Counted from the stretch's first letter, positions 25,300 to 35,026 are shown. The stretch: DNA of 64,000 nucleotides from an uncultured Collinsella sp. (GCA_900757185.1 CAAEMX010000060.1:1-64000), one strand, 5' to 3'. Translations and numbers: made by a program. The notes: generated by a model not told the origin, from the sequence alone.

Positions 25300-26655
25300 A
25301 TGCTTCTGGTCGCTAACGGTTCCGTCTTTACTCGCAACGCTCAGACCTCATTCATTCCAAACGGTGCGGTCGCCATTGATGGAGATACAATCGTCGAAGT
25401 GGGCCCCGAGTGCGAGCTCAAGGCTAAGTACCCGGATGCCGAGTACGTCGACGCCCAGGGCAACCTCATCATGCCCGGACTCATCAATTGCCACACCCAC
25501 ATCTACTCGGGTCTGGCCCGCGGCCTTGCCATTAAGGGCTGCAACCCCACCAACTTCCTGGAGAATCTTGAGCAGCAGTGGTGGAAGATCGATGACAACC
25601 TGACGCTCGACGGCACCAAGGCCAGCGCCTATGCCACGATTCTTGACTCCATCCGCGATGGCGTCACAACGATCTTCGATCACCACGCGAGCTTCTGCGA
25701 GATCCCAGGCAGCCTCTTTACCATTAAGGATGCAGCTCAGGAGCTGGGCATGCGTTCGTGCCTGTGCTACGAGGTCTCCGACCGCCGCGGTCAGGAAAAA
25801 TGCGACCAGGCCATTGCCGAGAACGCCGAGTTTGCCCAGTGGGCCGCCAAGGAGCGTCGCGATAACGACAACCACATGATTGCCGCCATGTTTGGCGGAC
25901 ATGCCACCTTTACGCTTTCGGACGAGACCATGGATAAGATGGCCGAGGCCAACAATGGCCTGACCGGCTTCCACATCCATGTGTGTGAGGGCATGAATGA
26001 CGTGTGGGACTCCCGCCTCAACCGCGGCGGCATCAGCCCCGTCGAGCGCCTGCTGCAGCACAACCTGCTGGGTCCCGACACCATGCTCGGCCACTGCATC
26101 CACGTGACGCCTGCCGAGATGGATATCGTCAAGGAGTCCGGTACCTGGCTCGTCAACAACCCCGAATCCAATATGGGCAACGCCGTGGGCTGCGCCCCCG
26201 TGCTCGAGTTCTTCCGCCGCGGTATCCCCGTGTGCATGGGCACCGACGCCTACACCCACGATATGCTCGAGAGCCTCAAGGTCTTCCTGATCATTCAGCG
26301 CCACAACGCCGCCATGCCCAACGTGGGCTGGTGCGAGGCCATGACCATGCTGTTCGAGAACAACGCCAAGATGGCGAGCAAGTACTTCGATCGCAAGCTC
26401 GGTGTGCTCGAGGCCGGCGCTGCCGCCGACGTCATCGTCATGGACTACAAGCCCTTTACGCCGCTGAGCGAGGAGAACATTGACGGCCACATGCTCTTTG
26501 GCATGATGGGCAAAAACTGCCGCACCACCATCATCAACGGCCGCGTCCTGTACAAGGATCGTGAGTTCGTTGGGATTGATGAGGACAAGATCAACGCGTG
26601 GACCATGGCCGAGTCCAAGAAGCTCTGGAGCACGCTCAACGATCGCGTGTACTAA
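25300..26655 (+). CDS. ssnA: Putative aminohydrolase SsnA
   Basis: The 451-aa cytoplasmic metal-dependent amidohydrolase belongs to the SsnA group found with selenium-dependent molybdenum hydroxylases and purine breakdown. The metal site HTH appears in GLINCHTHIYSG, with further ligands in GFHIHVCEG and GHCIHVTP and the Asp in MGTDAYTHD. AAGGGAG lies before the ATG at 25300; a start seven codons upstream is weaker. It likely deaminates or opens a purine-derived ring. First of the ssnA-ygfK-polyferredoxin-xdh run. Confidence 0.9.
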   Translation: MLLVANGSVFTRNAQTSFIPNGAVAIDGDTIVEVGPECELKAKYPDAEYVDAQGNLIMPGLINCHTHIYSGLARGLAIKGCNPTNFLENLEQQWWKIDDNLTLDGTKASAYATILDSIRDGVTTIFDHHASFCEIPGSLFTIKDAAQELGMRSCLCYEVSDRRGQEKCDQAIAENAEFAQWAAKERRDNDNHMIAAMFGGHATFTLSDETMDKMAEANNGLTGFHIHVCEGMNDVWDSRLNRGGISPVERLLQHNLLGPDTMLGHCIHVTPAEMDIVKESGTWLVNNPESNMGNAVGCAPVLEFFRRGIPVCMGTDAYTHDMLESLKVFLIIQRHNAAMPNVGWCEAMTMLFENNAKMASKYFDRKLGVLEAGAAADVIVMDYKPFTPLSEENIDGHMLFGMMGKNCRTTIINGRVLYKDREFVGIDEDKINAWTMAESKKLWSTLNDRVY

Positions 26656-26805
26656 TTCCAATTGGAGATTCGCGCGCGTCGGATGTTTCGCCGCATCCGA
26701 CGCGCGCATAGGCGGCCTCCGCGGGGTCGCCGGCGCTGTGCTAGCGCTACACCGTATTTGCGCCCGTCGCGCGGTCTCGCCGGGCGTTACAGAGAGGAGC
26801 TCACT
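26656..26805 (+). promoter_or_regulatory. ssnA-ygfK spacer with a perfect hairpin
   Basis: GCGCGCGTCGGATG and CATCCGACGCGCGC (26672-26685 and 26694-26707) form a perfect 14-bp stem. There is no T-run. GAGAGGAGC precedes the ygfK ATG. Confidence 0.7.
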
Positions 26806-29805
26806 ATGAGCGACATCATGAGGCCGATCCCGTTTTCGCAGCTGATGAACTGGATCATCGAGGAGCACAAGACCCAGGACGCCATCTTTGGCGTGCGTAA
26901 GATGGTCACGACCAACCAGGAGGGTGCGCTTCCCATTTTTGACGAGCGCATCGAGACTCCGTTTGGCCCGGCTGCCGGTCCCAATACGCAGCTGGCCCAG
27001 AACATCGTGGCCTCTTATGTGGCCGGTTCTCGCTTCTTTGAGCTCAAGACCGTCCAGGTTATGGACGGCGAGGAGCTTTCCCGTTGCGTCAACAAGCCCT
27101 GCATCGTGGCTCAGGACGAGTGCTACAACTGCGAATGGTCGACCGAGCTCGAGGTTCCGCAGGCCTTTGCCGAGTACGTGAAGGCATGGTTTGCCTGTCA
27201 CCTGATCGCTCGCGAGTACGGTCTGGGCAGCCCGGACGGCTTTGTCTTCAACATGTCGGTGGGCTATGACCTGGAGGGCATTAAGAGCCCCAAGGTCGAC
27301 GCCTACATCGAGGGCATGAAGGATGCCAGCGGCTCCGACGTCTGGAACGAGTGCCGTGCCTGGGCGCTTGCCAACCTAGACAAGTTTGAGCATGTCGACG
27401 CCGCATTTGTCGAGTCCATCCCGGCGCGCGTCTCCAACTCCATCACCGAGTCTACCCTGCACGGCTGCCCGCCCGCCGAGATCGAGCGCATTGCGACCTA
27501 CCTCATCACCGAGAAGGGCCTCAATACCTACATCAAGTGCAACCCCACGCTGCTGGGCTATGAGTTTGCCCGCCAGCGCCTCAACGAGCTGGGCTTTGAC
27601 TATATCGTCTTCGATGACACGCACTTCCGCGAGGACCTGCAGTGGGCCGATGCCGTGCCTATGTTCGAGCGCCTGATTGCCCTGTGCGCCGAGCGCGGCC
27701 TGGAGTTTGGCGTCAAGCTCACCAACACCTTCCCCGTCGACGTGACGAGGAACGAGCTGCCTTCCACCGAGATGTATATGTCCGGCCGTTCGCTGTTCTC
27801 GCTGACCATCGAGGCTGCCCGCCGCATTACCGAGCAGTTCGATGGCAAGCTGCGCATCAGCTACTCCGGCGGTGCCACGGTCTACAACATCCGCGCCCTG
27901 TACGATGCCGGCATTTGGCCCGTCACCCTGGCGACCGACGTGCTCAAGCCCGGTGGCTACGAGCGCTTTAGCCAGATGGCCGGCGAGTTTACCGATCTGG
28001 ACGGCAAGCCGTTCGCGGGCGTCTCTCTCGAGGCCGTGACCGCGATCCAGACCGACTCGCTCACCAACCCGCTCTATAAGAAGCCGCTACGCCCGCTGCC
28101 CGATCGCAAGGTCGCCGGCAAGAGCCCGCTTTCCGACTGCTTTACCACGCCGTGCCGCACGAGCTGCCCCATCCAGCAGGATATCCCTGCCTATCTGGCG
28201 GCTGTTGACGAGGGCCGCTACGAGGACGCGCTCAACATCATCATCGAGCGCAACGCCCTGCCGTTCATTACCGGTACCATCTGCCCGCATCCCTGCGGCC
28301 GTGCCTGCGAGCGTGCATTCTATGAGCCCGAGGGCGCCCAGATTCGCGCCAGCAAGCTCAAGGCCGCCCGCGAGGCCATGACCGCCGTGCTGCCCAAGCT
28401 GCGCGCCCAGGCCATTGCCAACGACGCCGAGCGCAACGTTGCCGTTATCGGCGGCGGCCCGGCCGGTCTGGCGACGGCGTTCTTCCTGACGCGCGCCGGC
28501 GTGCCCGTCACTATCTTCGAGGCCCGCGACTCTCTCGGCGGCGTGGTCCGTCACGTGATCCCCGAGTTCCGTATCGCGAGCGACGATATCTCCCACGATG
28601 CCGAGCTCTGTCTGGCCTTTGGCGCCAAGGTGCAGCTCAACGCCCGCGTGGAGTCCATTGACGAGCTCAAGGCCCAGGGCTTTACCGACGTAGTCGTGGC
28701 CACCGGTGCCTGGATGCCCGGCTCTGCGGGCTTGGGCGAGGGTGCCGAGCTCGACGTGCTGGAGTTCCTCGAGGCCGCCAAGAAGGGCGAGAAGCTCGAG
28801 CTGGGCGAGGACGTCGTGGTCATTGGCGCCGGCAACACTGCCATGGACGCGGCCCGCGTGGCCAAGCGCCTTGCTGGCGTGAAGAACGTGCGCCTGGTGT
28901 ATCGCCGCACCAAGAAGCAGATGCCCGCCGACGAGGAAGAGCTCGATCTTGCTCTTGCCGACGGCGTTGAGTTCTGCGAGCTGCTAGCGCCCAAGGCGCT
29001 CAACGGCGCCGTGCTGACCTGCGACGTCATGGAACTTGGCGAGCCGGATGCAAGCGGCCGTCGCAGCCCCGTCGCCACGGGCGAGATCGTCGAGCTTCCT
29101 GCCACCACGGTGATTTGCGCCGTGGGCGAGGGCATCGATGCCAGCCTGTACGACACCGCGGGCGTCGAGCACGACCGTCGCGGCCGCCTTGCCGCCACCT
29201 CCACCGGCGTCGAGGGCGTTTGGGCTGCAGGCGACTGCCGTCGCGGTCCTGCCACCGTGGTCGAGGCTATTGCCGACGCCGCCGAAGTCGCCCGCGCCAT
29301 CGCCGGCGTGGACTTTAACAAGTACGTCGACTGCAACGAGCAGGCCGGCCGCGAGGACACCTGCTACGAGTGCAAGGGGTCGCTGTGCCGTGACAAGCGC
29401 AACTGCACCAAGACTCGCTGCCTGGGCTGCGGCTCGGTGTGCGAGGTCTGCTGCGATGTGTGCCCCAACCGCGCCAACGTGGCAATAAAAGTGCCGGGCC
29501 TGGCCAAGCATCAGGTCGTCCACGTCGATGGCATGTGCAACGAGTGCGGCAACTGCGCTGTGTTCTGCCCCTACCAGGAGGGTCGTCCCTACAAGGACAA
29601 GCTCACCCTGTTCTGGAGCGAGCAGGACATGGAGAACTCCGAGAACGAGGGCTTCCTGGCCGTGGACGAGGACCACTTTAAGGTTCGCGTCGCCGGCACG
29701 GTTCGCACCGTCTCGGTCGATGCCGTCAACACCGGTCTGCCCGAGGCCGTCCGCCTGACCATCAAGGCCGTGCGCGACAGCTATCCGTATCTCCTTAAGA
29801 AATAG
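26806..29805 (+). CDS. ygfK: Putative selenate reductase subunit YgfK, flavin and iron-sulfur electron-transfer protein
   Basis: A 999-aa YgfK. The N-terminal half contains MRPIPFSQLMNWI and a flavoprotein barrel-like part; then comes a GltD-type segment with cysteines (CRTSCPIQQDIPAYL, CPHPCGRACE), an FAD loop VAVIGGGPAGLATAFFL, an NAD(P) loop VVVIGAGNTAMDAARVA, and two cysteine clusters near the end (CLGCGSVCEVCCDVCPNR, CNECGNCAVFCPYQ). It moves electrons for purine reactions and in gut bacteria is part of the set linked to anaerobic purine and uric acid breakdown. The ATG at 26806 follows GAGAGGAGC. Confidence 0.9.
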   Translation: MSDIMRPIPFSQLMNWIIEEHKTQDAIFGVRKMVTTNQEGALPIFDERIETPFGPAAGPNTQLAQNIVASYVAGSRFFELKTVQVMDGEELSRCVNKPCIVAQDECYNCEWSTELEVPQAFAEYVKAWFACHLIAREYGLGSPDGFVFNMSVGYDLEGIKSPKVDAYIEGMKDASGSDVWNECRAWALANLDKFEHVDAAFVESIPARVSNSITESTLHGCPPAEIERIATYLITEKGLNTYIKCNPTLLGYEFARQRLNELGFDYIVFDDTHFREDLQWADAVPMFERLIALCAERGLEFGVKLTNTFPVDVTRNELPSTEMYMSGRSLFSLTIEAARRITEQFDGKLRISYSGGATVYNIRALYDAGIWPVTLATDVLKPGGYERFSQMAGEFTDLDGKPFAGVSLEAVTAIQTDSLTNPLYKKPLRPLPDRKVAGKSPLSDCFTTPCRTSCPIQQDIPAYLAAVDEGRYEDALNIIIERNALPFITGTICPHPCGRACERAFYEPEGAQIRASKLKAAREAMTAVLPKLRAQAIANDAERNVAVIGGGPAGLATAFFLTRAGVPVTIFEARDSLGGVVRHVIPEFRIASDDISHDAELCLAFGAKVQLNARVESIDELKAQGFTDVVVATGAWMPGSAGLGEGAELDVLEFLEAAKKGEKLELGEDVVVIGAGNTAMDAARVAKRLAGVKNVRLVYRRTKKQMPADEEELDLALADGVEFCELLAPKALNGAVLTCDVMELGEPDASGRRSPVATGEIVELPATTVICAVGEGIDASLYDTAGVEHDRRGRLAATSTGVEGVWAAGDCRRGPATVVEAIADAAEVARAIAGVDFNKYVDCNEQAGREDTCYECKGSLCRDKRNCTKTRCLGCGSVCEVCCDVCPNRANVAIKVPGLAKHQVVHVDGMCNECGNCAVFCPYQEGRPYKDKLTLFWSEQDMENSENEGFLAVDEDHFKVRVAGTVRTVSVDAVNTGLPEAVRLTIKAVRDSYPYLLKK

Positions 29806-29816
29806 GCGAGTCTCTT

Positions 29817-30296
29817 ATGGCCAAATCCATTCAACATAACGTGGCCTACGTTGCCTGCGGAAGCGGCTGTGCCTCCGCAGGCGGCGACGCCCGCTGCAGC
29901 GAAGGCTGCATTGGCTGTGGTGCCTGCGTCACGGCCTGCCCCCACGGTGCCATTGCGCTGGTCGATGGCATCGCCCGCGTGGATCGCTCCAAGTGCACGG
30001 GCTGTGGCCTGTGCGGCATGGCGTGTCCACAGCGCGTGATTGCCTTCGTTCCCGGCTACCAGAACATCCTGGTGCGCTGCAACAACACCGACAAGGGCGC
30101 CATTGCGCGCAAGATCTGCGACACGAGCTGCATCGGTTGCGGCATGTGCGCCAAAAAGTGCCCTGCCGGCGCTATCCGCATCGAGGACAACTGCGCCCAT
30201 ATCGACGGCGCGGACTGCCTGTCGTGCGGCATGTGCGCCGTCGTCTGCCCGCATGGCGCCATCCACGACCGCACCGGCATCGCCGCCGGCGTGTAG
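29817..30296 (+). CDS. Four-cluster polyferredoxin (YgfS-like)
   Basis: The 159-aa protein carries four CxxCxxCxxxC motifs (CIGCGACVTAC, CTGCGLCGMAC, CIGCGMCAKKC, CLSCGMCAVVC), each binding a [4Fe-4S] cluster. It lies 11 nt after ygfK and 12 nt before the xanthine dehydrogenase, so it probably carries electrons between them. E. coli has a related iron-sulfur gene (ygfS) in its own xdhD cluster. There is no membrane segment. Confidence 0.88.
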   Translation: MAKSIQHNVAYVACGSGCASAGGDARCSEGCIGCGACVTACPHGAIALVDGIARVDRSKCTGCGLCGMACPQRVIAFVPGYQNILVRCNNTDKGAIARKICDTSCIGCGMCAKKCPAGAIRIEDNCAHIDGADCLSCGMCAVVCPHGAIHDRTGIAAGV

Positions 30297-30308
30297 AAGG
30301 GAATCACC

Positions 30309-33086
30309 ATGGCACAGGAATTCACTTTTACCGTTAACGGCGTCGAGCGCACGACGACTCAGAACAAGCCGCTGCTCCGCTACTTGCGCGACGACCTGCA
30401 CATCCATTCCGCTAAGGACGGCTGCTCCGAGGGCGCCTGCGGCACCTGCACCATCCATGTGGACGGCGCGGCCGTGAAGGCGTGCGTTCTGACCACCGCT
30501 CTTGCCGCCGGACGCGACATCGTGACCGTCGAGGGCCTGCCCCAGGACGTGCGCGAGGCCTTTGTGTATGCCTTTGGCGCTGTGGGCGCCGTGCAGTGCG
30601 GTTTTTGCATCCCCGGCATGGTCATGGCGGGTGCAGCGCTCATCGCCGAGGACCCCGAGCCCACCGAGGAGCAGATCAAGTACGCCATCCGCGGCAACGT
30701 CTGCCGTTGCACCGGCTACAAAAAGATCATCGAGGGCATTTCGCTGGCAGCTGCGGTGCTCCGCGGCGAAAAGCAGATCGACGAGGACCTGGAGCGCGGC
30801 GACGACTACGGCGTGGGCAAGCGCGCCTTCCGTATTGACGTGCGCAAGAAGGTGCTCGGCGAGGGCAAGTATCCCGATGACATCGACGAGCTCGATCAGC
30901 CGGGTCTGACCTACGCCAGCGCCGTGCGCTCCAAGTATCCGCGCGCCCGTGTGCTCTCCATCGATACCTCCAAGGCCGAGGCCCTGCCCGGTGTGGTGGG
31001 TATCCTGCGCGCCGAGGACGTGCCGGTCAACCAGGTCGGCCACCTTATCCAGGACTGGGACGTCATGATCGCCCAGGGCGATATCACCCGCTGCGTGGGC
31101 GATGCCATTGTGCTGGTGGTTGCCGAGGACGAGGCGACGCTCGAGAAGGCCAAGAAGCTCGTAAAGATTGATTACGAGCCGCTGGAGCCCGTGCGTAACA
31201 TTGTCGAGGCCAGGGCTGCCGACGCCCCGCGCCTGCACGACAGCTTCTTTGCCTTTGGCAACACGGTGGAGCTCAAGGACAACGTGTGCCAGAGCCGCCA
31301 TGTGACGCGCGGTGATGCCGCCAAGGCGCTGGCAGAGAGCGCGTTCACCGTGACGCAGCGCTTTACCACGCCCTTTACCGAGCATGCCTTCTTGGAGCCC
31401 GAGTGCGCCGTCGCCTTCCCGTACAAGAACGGCGTCAAGGTGCAGTCGACCGACCAAGGTGCCTACGATACGCGCAAAGAGTGCGCCCATATGTTTGGCT
31501 GGGATAACGAGCCCGAGCGTGTGGTCGTCGAGACCATGCTCGTGGGTGGCGGCTTCGGCGGCAAGGAGGACGTGTCCATCCAACACCTGGCCGCGCTCGC
31601 CGCATATAAGTTCCAGCGTCCCGTGAAGTGCAAGCTCACGCGCGCTGAGTCGCTTGCGTTCCATCCCAAGCGCCATGCCATGGACGGTACCTTTACGCTG
31701 GGTTGCGACGCCGAGGGCAACTTTACCGGCCTGGACTGCGAGATCAACTTTGATACCGGCGCCTACGCGTCGCTGTGCGGCCCGGTGCTCGAGCGCGCCT
31801 GCACGCATGCCGTCGGCCCCTACAAGTACCAGAACACCGACATTCGCGGTTTTGGCTACTACACCAACAACCCGCCCGCCGGCGCGTACCGCGGCTTTGG
31901 CGTTTGCCAGTCCGAGTTTGCGCTCGAGAGCCTGATCGACTTGCTGGCAGAGAAGGTCGGCCTGGACCCGTGGGAGATTCGTTACCGTAATGCCATCGAG
32001 CCGGGCGAGGTTCTGCCCAACGGCCAGATCGCCGACTGCTCCACGGCGCTTAAGGAGACGCTGCTCGAGGTCAAGGATGCCTACTACGCGCATCCCGGAC
32101 ACGCTGGCATCGCCTGCGCCATGAAGAACGCCGGCGTGGGCGTGGGCCTGCCCGATGCCGGCCGCTGTAAGATTCGCGTCGAGAACGGCGTGGCCGTGGT
32201 CTATGCCGCCACGTCCGACATCGGCCAGGGCTGCAACACCGTCTTTTTGCAGGACGTTGCCGAGGCATGCGGTCTGCCGCTTCGCTACATTGCCAACGGC
32301 GAGTGCTCCACCGAGAACGCTCCCGACTCCGGTACCACGTCTGGTTCGCGTCAGACGGTCGTGACCGGCGAGGCCGTGCGCGGTGCCGCCTTCCTGCTGC
32401 GCGATGCCATGCTTGACATCGAGGCCGGCAAGTCTGCGCCCGCCGCTCCCGTGAGTGCGCATGGCGACGGCGTCAAGATCGAGTATGACGACGGTCACGC
32501 CTATCAGCTGCGCACACAGGAACTCGTCGCCGGCCAGGGTATGCATCCTCAGGATCCCGCGGCCGCCATCAAGGCGCTCGAAGGATGCGAGTTTGGCTAC
32601 GTGTACCTGGAGCCGACCGACAAGCTGGGCGCCGACGTTCCCAACCCCAAGAGCCACATCTGCTACGGCTTTGCCACGCATGTGGTCATTTTGGACGATG
32701 ACGGCCGCGTGAGCGAGGTCTATGCTGCGCACGATTCCGGCAAGGTGGTCAACCCCATCTCCATCCAGGGTCAGATCGAAGGCGGCGTGCTCATGGGTAT
32801 GGGCTATGCGCTTACCGAGGACTGGCCGCTCAAGGACTGCGTACCCCAGGCAAGGTACGGCACGCTCGGGCTGTTCCGTGCGCCCGAGATTCCGGATATC
32901 CACGCCATTTACGTGGAGAAGGACGAGCTACTGTCTGTGGCATACGGCGGCAAGGGCATCGGCGAGATCGCAACGATTCCCACGGCGCCCGCCGTGCAGA
33001 ACGCCTACCGCGCGTTTGACGGCAAGCTGCGTCCCGATCTGCCCATGGTGGATACGCCCTACAGCCGCGTTCGCAACCGCGGGTAG
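30309..33086 (+). CDS. Selenium-dependent xanthine dehydrogenase-type molybdenum hydroxylase (XdhD-like)
   Basis: The 925-aa protein joins a two-[2Fe-2S] N-terminus (CSEGACGTC near residue 39; CGFCIPGM and CRCTGYKK at about 99-140) to a molybdenum-binding part (VGGGFGGKED, PPAGAYRGFG, GGKGIGEIATIPTAPAVQNA). There is no FAD domain, the layout of selenium-dependent xanthine dehydrogenases; the reductant partner is probably YgfK. The downstream yqeB, yqeC, xdhC and ygfJ genes fit maturation of the cofactor. Expected substrate: hypoxanthine, xanthine or another N-heterocycle. Confidence 0.9.
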   Translation: MAQEFTFTVNGVERTTTQNKPLLRYLRDDLHIHSAKDGCSEGACGTCTIHVDGAAVKACVLTTALAAGRDIVTVEGLPQDVREAFVYAFGAVGAVQCGFCIPGMVMAGAALIAEDPEPTEEQIKYAIRGNVCRCTGYKKIIEGISLAAAVLRGEKQIDEDLERGDDYGVGKRAFRIDVRKKVLGEGKYPDDIDELDQPGLTYASAVRSKYPRARVLSIDTSKAEALPGVVGILRAEDVPVNQVGHLIQDWDVMIAQGDITRCVGDAIVLVVAEDEATLEKAKKLVKIDYEPLEPVRNIVEARAADAPRLHDSFFAFGNTVELKDNVCQSRHVTRGDAAKALAESAFTVTQRFTTPFTEHAFLEPECAVAFPYKNGVKVQSTDQGAYDTRKECAHMFGWDNEPERVVVETMLVGGGFGGKEDVSIQHLAALAAYKFQRPVKCKLTRAESLAFHPKRHAMDGTFTLGCDAEGNFTGLDCEINFDTGAYASLCGPVLERACTHAVGPYKYQNTDIRGFGYYTNNPPAGAYRGFGVCQSEFALESLIDLLAEKVGLDPWEIRYRNAIEPGEVLPNGQIADCSTALKETLLEVKDAYYAHPGHAGIACAMKNAGVGVGLPDAGRCKIRVENGVAVVYAATSDIGQGCNTVFLQDVAEACGLPLRYIANGECSTENAPDSGTTSGSRQTVVTGEAVRGAAFLLRDAMLDIEAGKSAPAAPVSAHGDGVKIEYDDGHAYQLRTQELVAGQGMHPQDPAAAIKALEGCEFGYVYLEPTDKLGADVPNPKSHICYGFATHVVILDDDGRVSEVYAAHDSGKVVNPISIQGQIEGGVLMGMGYALTEDWPLKDCVPQARYGTLGLFRAPEIPDIHAIYVEKDELLSVAYGGKGIGEIATIPTAPAVQNAYRAFDGKLRPDLPMVDTPYSRVRNRG

Positions 33087-33095
33087 GGCGGGGTG

Positions 33096-33187
33096 CGAAC
33101 AGCCATTGTTGACGGGCTGTTCGCGCTCAACATCAACTACATATGCTGCGTCTTTGGCCCCAGCTCCATCGCGAGCCGGGGCCTTTT
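33096..33187. terminator. Hairpins after xdhD, including a terminator
   Basis: GCGAACAGCC/GGCTGTTCGC (33096-33125) forms a stem just after the stop. A second stem, GGCCCC/GGGGCC at 33156-33187, runs into TTTTGTTT and is the better terminator. Confidence 0.8.
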
Positions 33188-33207
33188 GTTTGGAGCGCCT
33201 CCGCATG

Positions 33208-33475
33208 CGGAAGCTGCGTCCCGGAATCGCTGCTCAGAATGGGATGCATTTTCCTCCTGAGCCTCTGACGGAAACTGTATCCCGGAATTCGACTCCAGAG
33301 TGGGACACGTTTTCCGGAACAGCTCTCAAGCGGAAGCTGCGTCCCGTTCTGAGGCTTGATTCCGGGACACGCTTTCCGCTGGCCTGCCATCCGGAAAGTG
33401 CATCCCGTTTTGAGCGTCCAGGCTGGGACACGCTTTCCGCGGGAGTGGCCGTTGGGAAAACGCGGCCCAGATAGG
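33208..33475. repeat. 62-bp palindromic repeat array, copy 1
   Basis: Units start at 33208, 33269, 33331 and 33392, with a partial fifth at about 33454 (period 61-62). Each unit has GGAAACTGCRTCCC at the left and GGGACACGCTTTCC at the right, which pair; the loop centre and about 13 nt between units vary. The same unit occurs at 34807-34930 and 36431-36770. It is non-coding and outside the gene that follows. Confidence 0.85.
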
Positions 33476-33511
33476 GGGGATGCGATCCGGCAATGCGTGG
33501 CTCAACAGCCC

Positions 33512-34510
33512 CTACAGCTCTACCTCGTTGAGCCATGTCGGCAGAGCGGTCTGCCGGATGCCTGCCGTCTGCAGCTTTTTGACGAGCATTCCTGCCGAGC
33601 GGACCTCGTTCATGGTAAAACGCAGCAGAGGGTGACCGTAGAGCGATAGGTGTGCCTCGCGCTGTCGTTCGGCAACGAGCGCCTCGGCGGTAGTGCGTCC
33701 GGCCAGCATGGTCTGGTCGGTATATTTGATGAGCCCGTCGAGCTCGCCCAGCGTGAGTTCCTGCGCCTGGCGCTCCCAGGCAAAGTCCGTTCGTATGGGC
33801 TTGGCCGAATCGAAGGGGTCCGTCAGCTCGTATTGAAGCCAGTCGGGTGCAAAGCCCGTCTCGATCATGACGGCTCGGGCGACCGATTCTCCACCGCTCT
33901 CGGCGCGGGCGTCGGCATATCGAAGTGTCGTGAGGGCGGTGCGAATCGCGCGACCATTGCGGGCGGTCGCTCGTTGTTCGACGGCCTCCATCAACTGCTC
34001 TCGCGTAAGGCCGAGCTTTGTGATCGCCGAATCGACAATGGGCATGCCGTCGGCAAAACCAGTTTGCAGCAGGCAATCTGTGACCGTTTGGATGGGCGGC
34101 GTTACCGATATGCCGGATAGACGGATTGCTCCCGCCGGCTCAATCTGGTGCCGCTGAATATGCGCGCCCGGACGAGCCGACGGCTTTGTCGAGCTGCAGA
34201 CATGCACAACGTTCAGGTGCCGCCACGAGACTTCGAGTCCCAGGAGGCATGCTGCCGAAAACGAGCAGAACGTCCAATCGGGGTGGATGATCGCAAGGGC
34301 GCGGATAATCTCGCAATGGCGTTGCGCACGGTTGAGTTCATCCCAGCGCATTTTGCGCGCGAACAGTCCCGGCATGGGGGAGACGACCGCGCTACCGATG
34401 CGCCGAAGGAGCGCTTTTCGGATCGCCGTGCTCGGGGGGATCAGACAGCGCCCCTCTTGTTCGGCTTGAGTGAGCAGTTGGTCGATGAGTTGGTCATTGC
34501 AATGGGTCAT
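33512..34510 (-). CDS. AbiEi antitoxin-like / DUF559-like nuclease-fold protein
   Basis: The 332-aa protein has an N-terminal AbiEi-like winged-helix part (about 1-140), as in type IV antitoxins, and a C-terminal endonuclease-fold region with GESVARAVMIETG, then RTDFAWERQAQELTLGELDG ending in a Lys (about 220-270), resembling DUF559/Vsr-like PD-(D/E)xK nucleases. No AbiEii nucleotidyltransferase gene lies beside it, so a plain AbiE toxin-antitoxin pair is not supported. It sits between two palindrome arrays. Confidence 0.6.
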   Translation of the reverse strand: MTHCNDQLIDQLLTQAEQEGRCLIPPSTAIRKALLRRIGSAVVSPMPGLFARKMRWDELNRAQRHCEIIRALAIIHPDWTFCSFSAACLLGLEVSWRHLNVVHVCSSTKPSARPGAHIQRHQIEPAGAIRLSGISVTPPIQTVTDCLLQTGFADGMPIVDSAITKLGLTREQLMEAVEQRATARNGRAIRTALTTLRYADARAESGGESVARAVMIETGFAPDWLQYELTDPFDSAKPIRTDFAWERQAQELTLGELDGLIKYTDQTMLAGRTTAEALVAERQREAHLSLYGHPLLRFTMNEVRSAGMLVKKLQTAGIRQTALPTWLNEVEL

Positions 34511-34806
34511 GAGCTACCGCCTTCTTTTTGGGTAGCAAAAACGTATCAGCCGCAACTTGCCGCCCAACTGACCAAAAGCTGACCAAAATCTAACCATGCA
34601 GGTAGATGACCTGCTTTTGGCGACATATTTCTTGTTTGAATCGGTGGGCGGTAATCGGCGACCTTGAACGGCAGCGAGTTATGAAGACTGGGTAAGTTTC
34701 GGGACGTGTACTTTTTTGAAAAAGAGCATTCTATCTGCTGTTTTGCGTTTCTGGATCGCATGTTTGAAGGCCTGTGATAAGGGTGGCGAATCGTCGTCTA
34801 TGTCGG
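34511..34806. other. Intergenic stretch, no gene seen
   Basis: About 300 nt between the AbiEi-like gene start and the second repeat array. It should contain the promoter of the minus-strand gene; no clear -35/-10 pair or ribosome site of note was found. Confidence 0.4.
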
Positions 34807-34930
34807 CGGAAACTGTGACCCGGAATTGCCGCTCAGAACGGGACGCGCTTTCCGGATGGCATGTTTGGCGGAAGCTACGGCCCAGTTTTTTGCACCAGAA
34901 CGGGATGCGTTTTCCGGAACGGTCCACGTG
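34807..34930. repeat. 62-bp palindromic repeat array, copy 2
   Basis: Two units start at 34807 and 34869 (62-bp spacing) with the same GGAAACTG...GGGACGCGCTTTCC pattern as at 33208 and 36493. Their centres differ. It ends close to the palindromic promoter of the ATPase gene. Confidence 0.85.
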
Positions 34931-34970
34931 CGGTGGTGTACCGCCCCTTTTGCGTGCGCCGCTTGTCGAA

Positions 34971-35026
34971 TTACGTTATAGCTAGCTATATTATAGGAAG
35001 GTATAATATAGCTAGCTATAACGTAA
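34971..35026. promoter_or_regulatory. Perfect 25-bp inverted repeat before the ATPase gene
   Basis: Left arm 34971-34995 and right arm 35002-35026 are perfectly complementary across GGAAGG. Each arm contains its own palindrome TATAGCTAGCTATA, so two identical operator-like sites face each other, next to a TATAAT-like box. The ribosome site AAGGAAGG and the ATG at 35042 follow. This looks like a regulator binding site or attenuator hairpin. Confidence 0.85.

Noticed and set aside
29781..32903. 1040-aa minus-strand ORF opposite the xanthine dehydrogenase
   Set aside because: High-GC shadow; all motifs of the plus-strand enzyme are intact.
30309..33086. Selenocysteine in the selenium-dependent dehydrogenase
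   Set aside because: No in-frame TGA; in this family selenium is a labile cofactor ligand.
33512..34510. Complete AbiE type IV toxin-antitoxin pair
   Set aside because: No AbiEii-type nucleotidyltransferase lies next to the AbiEi-like gene.
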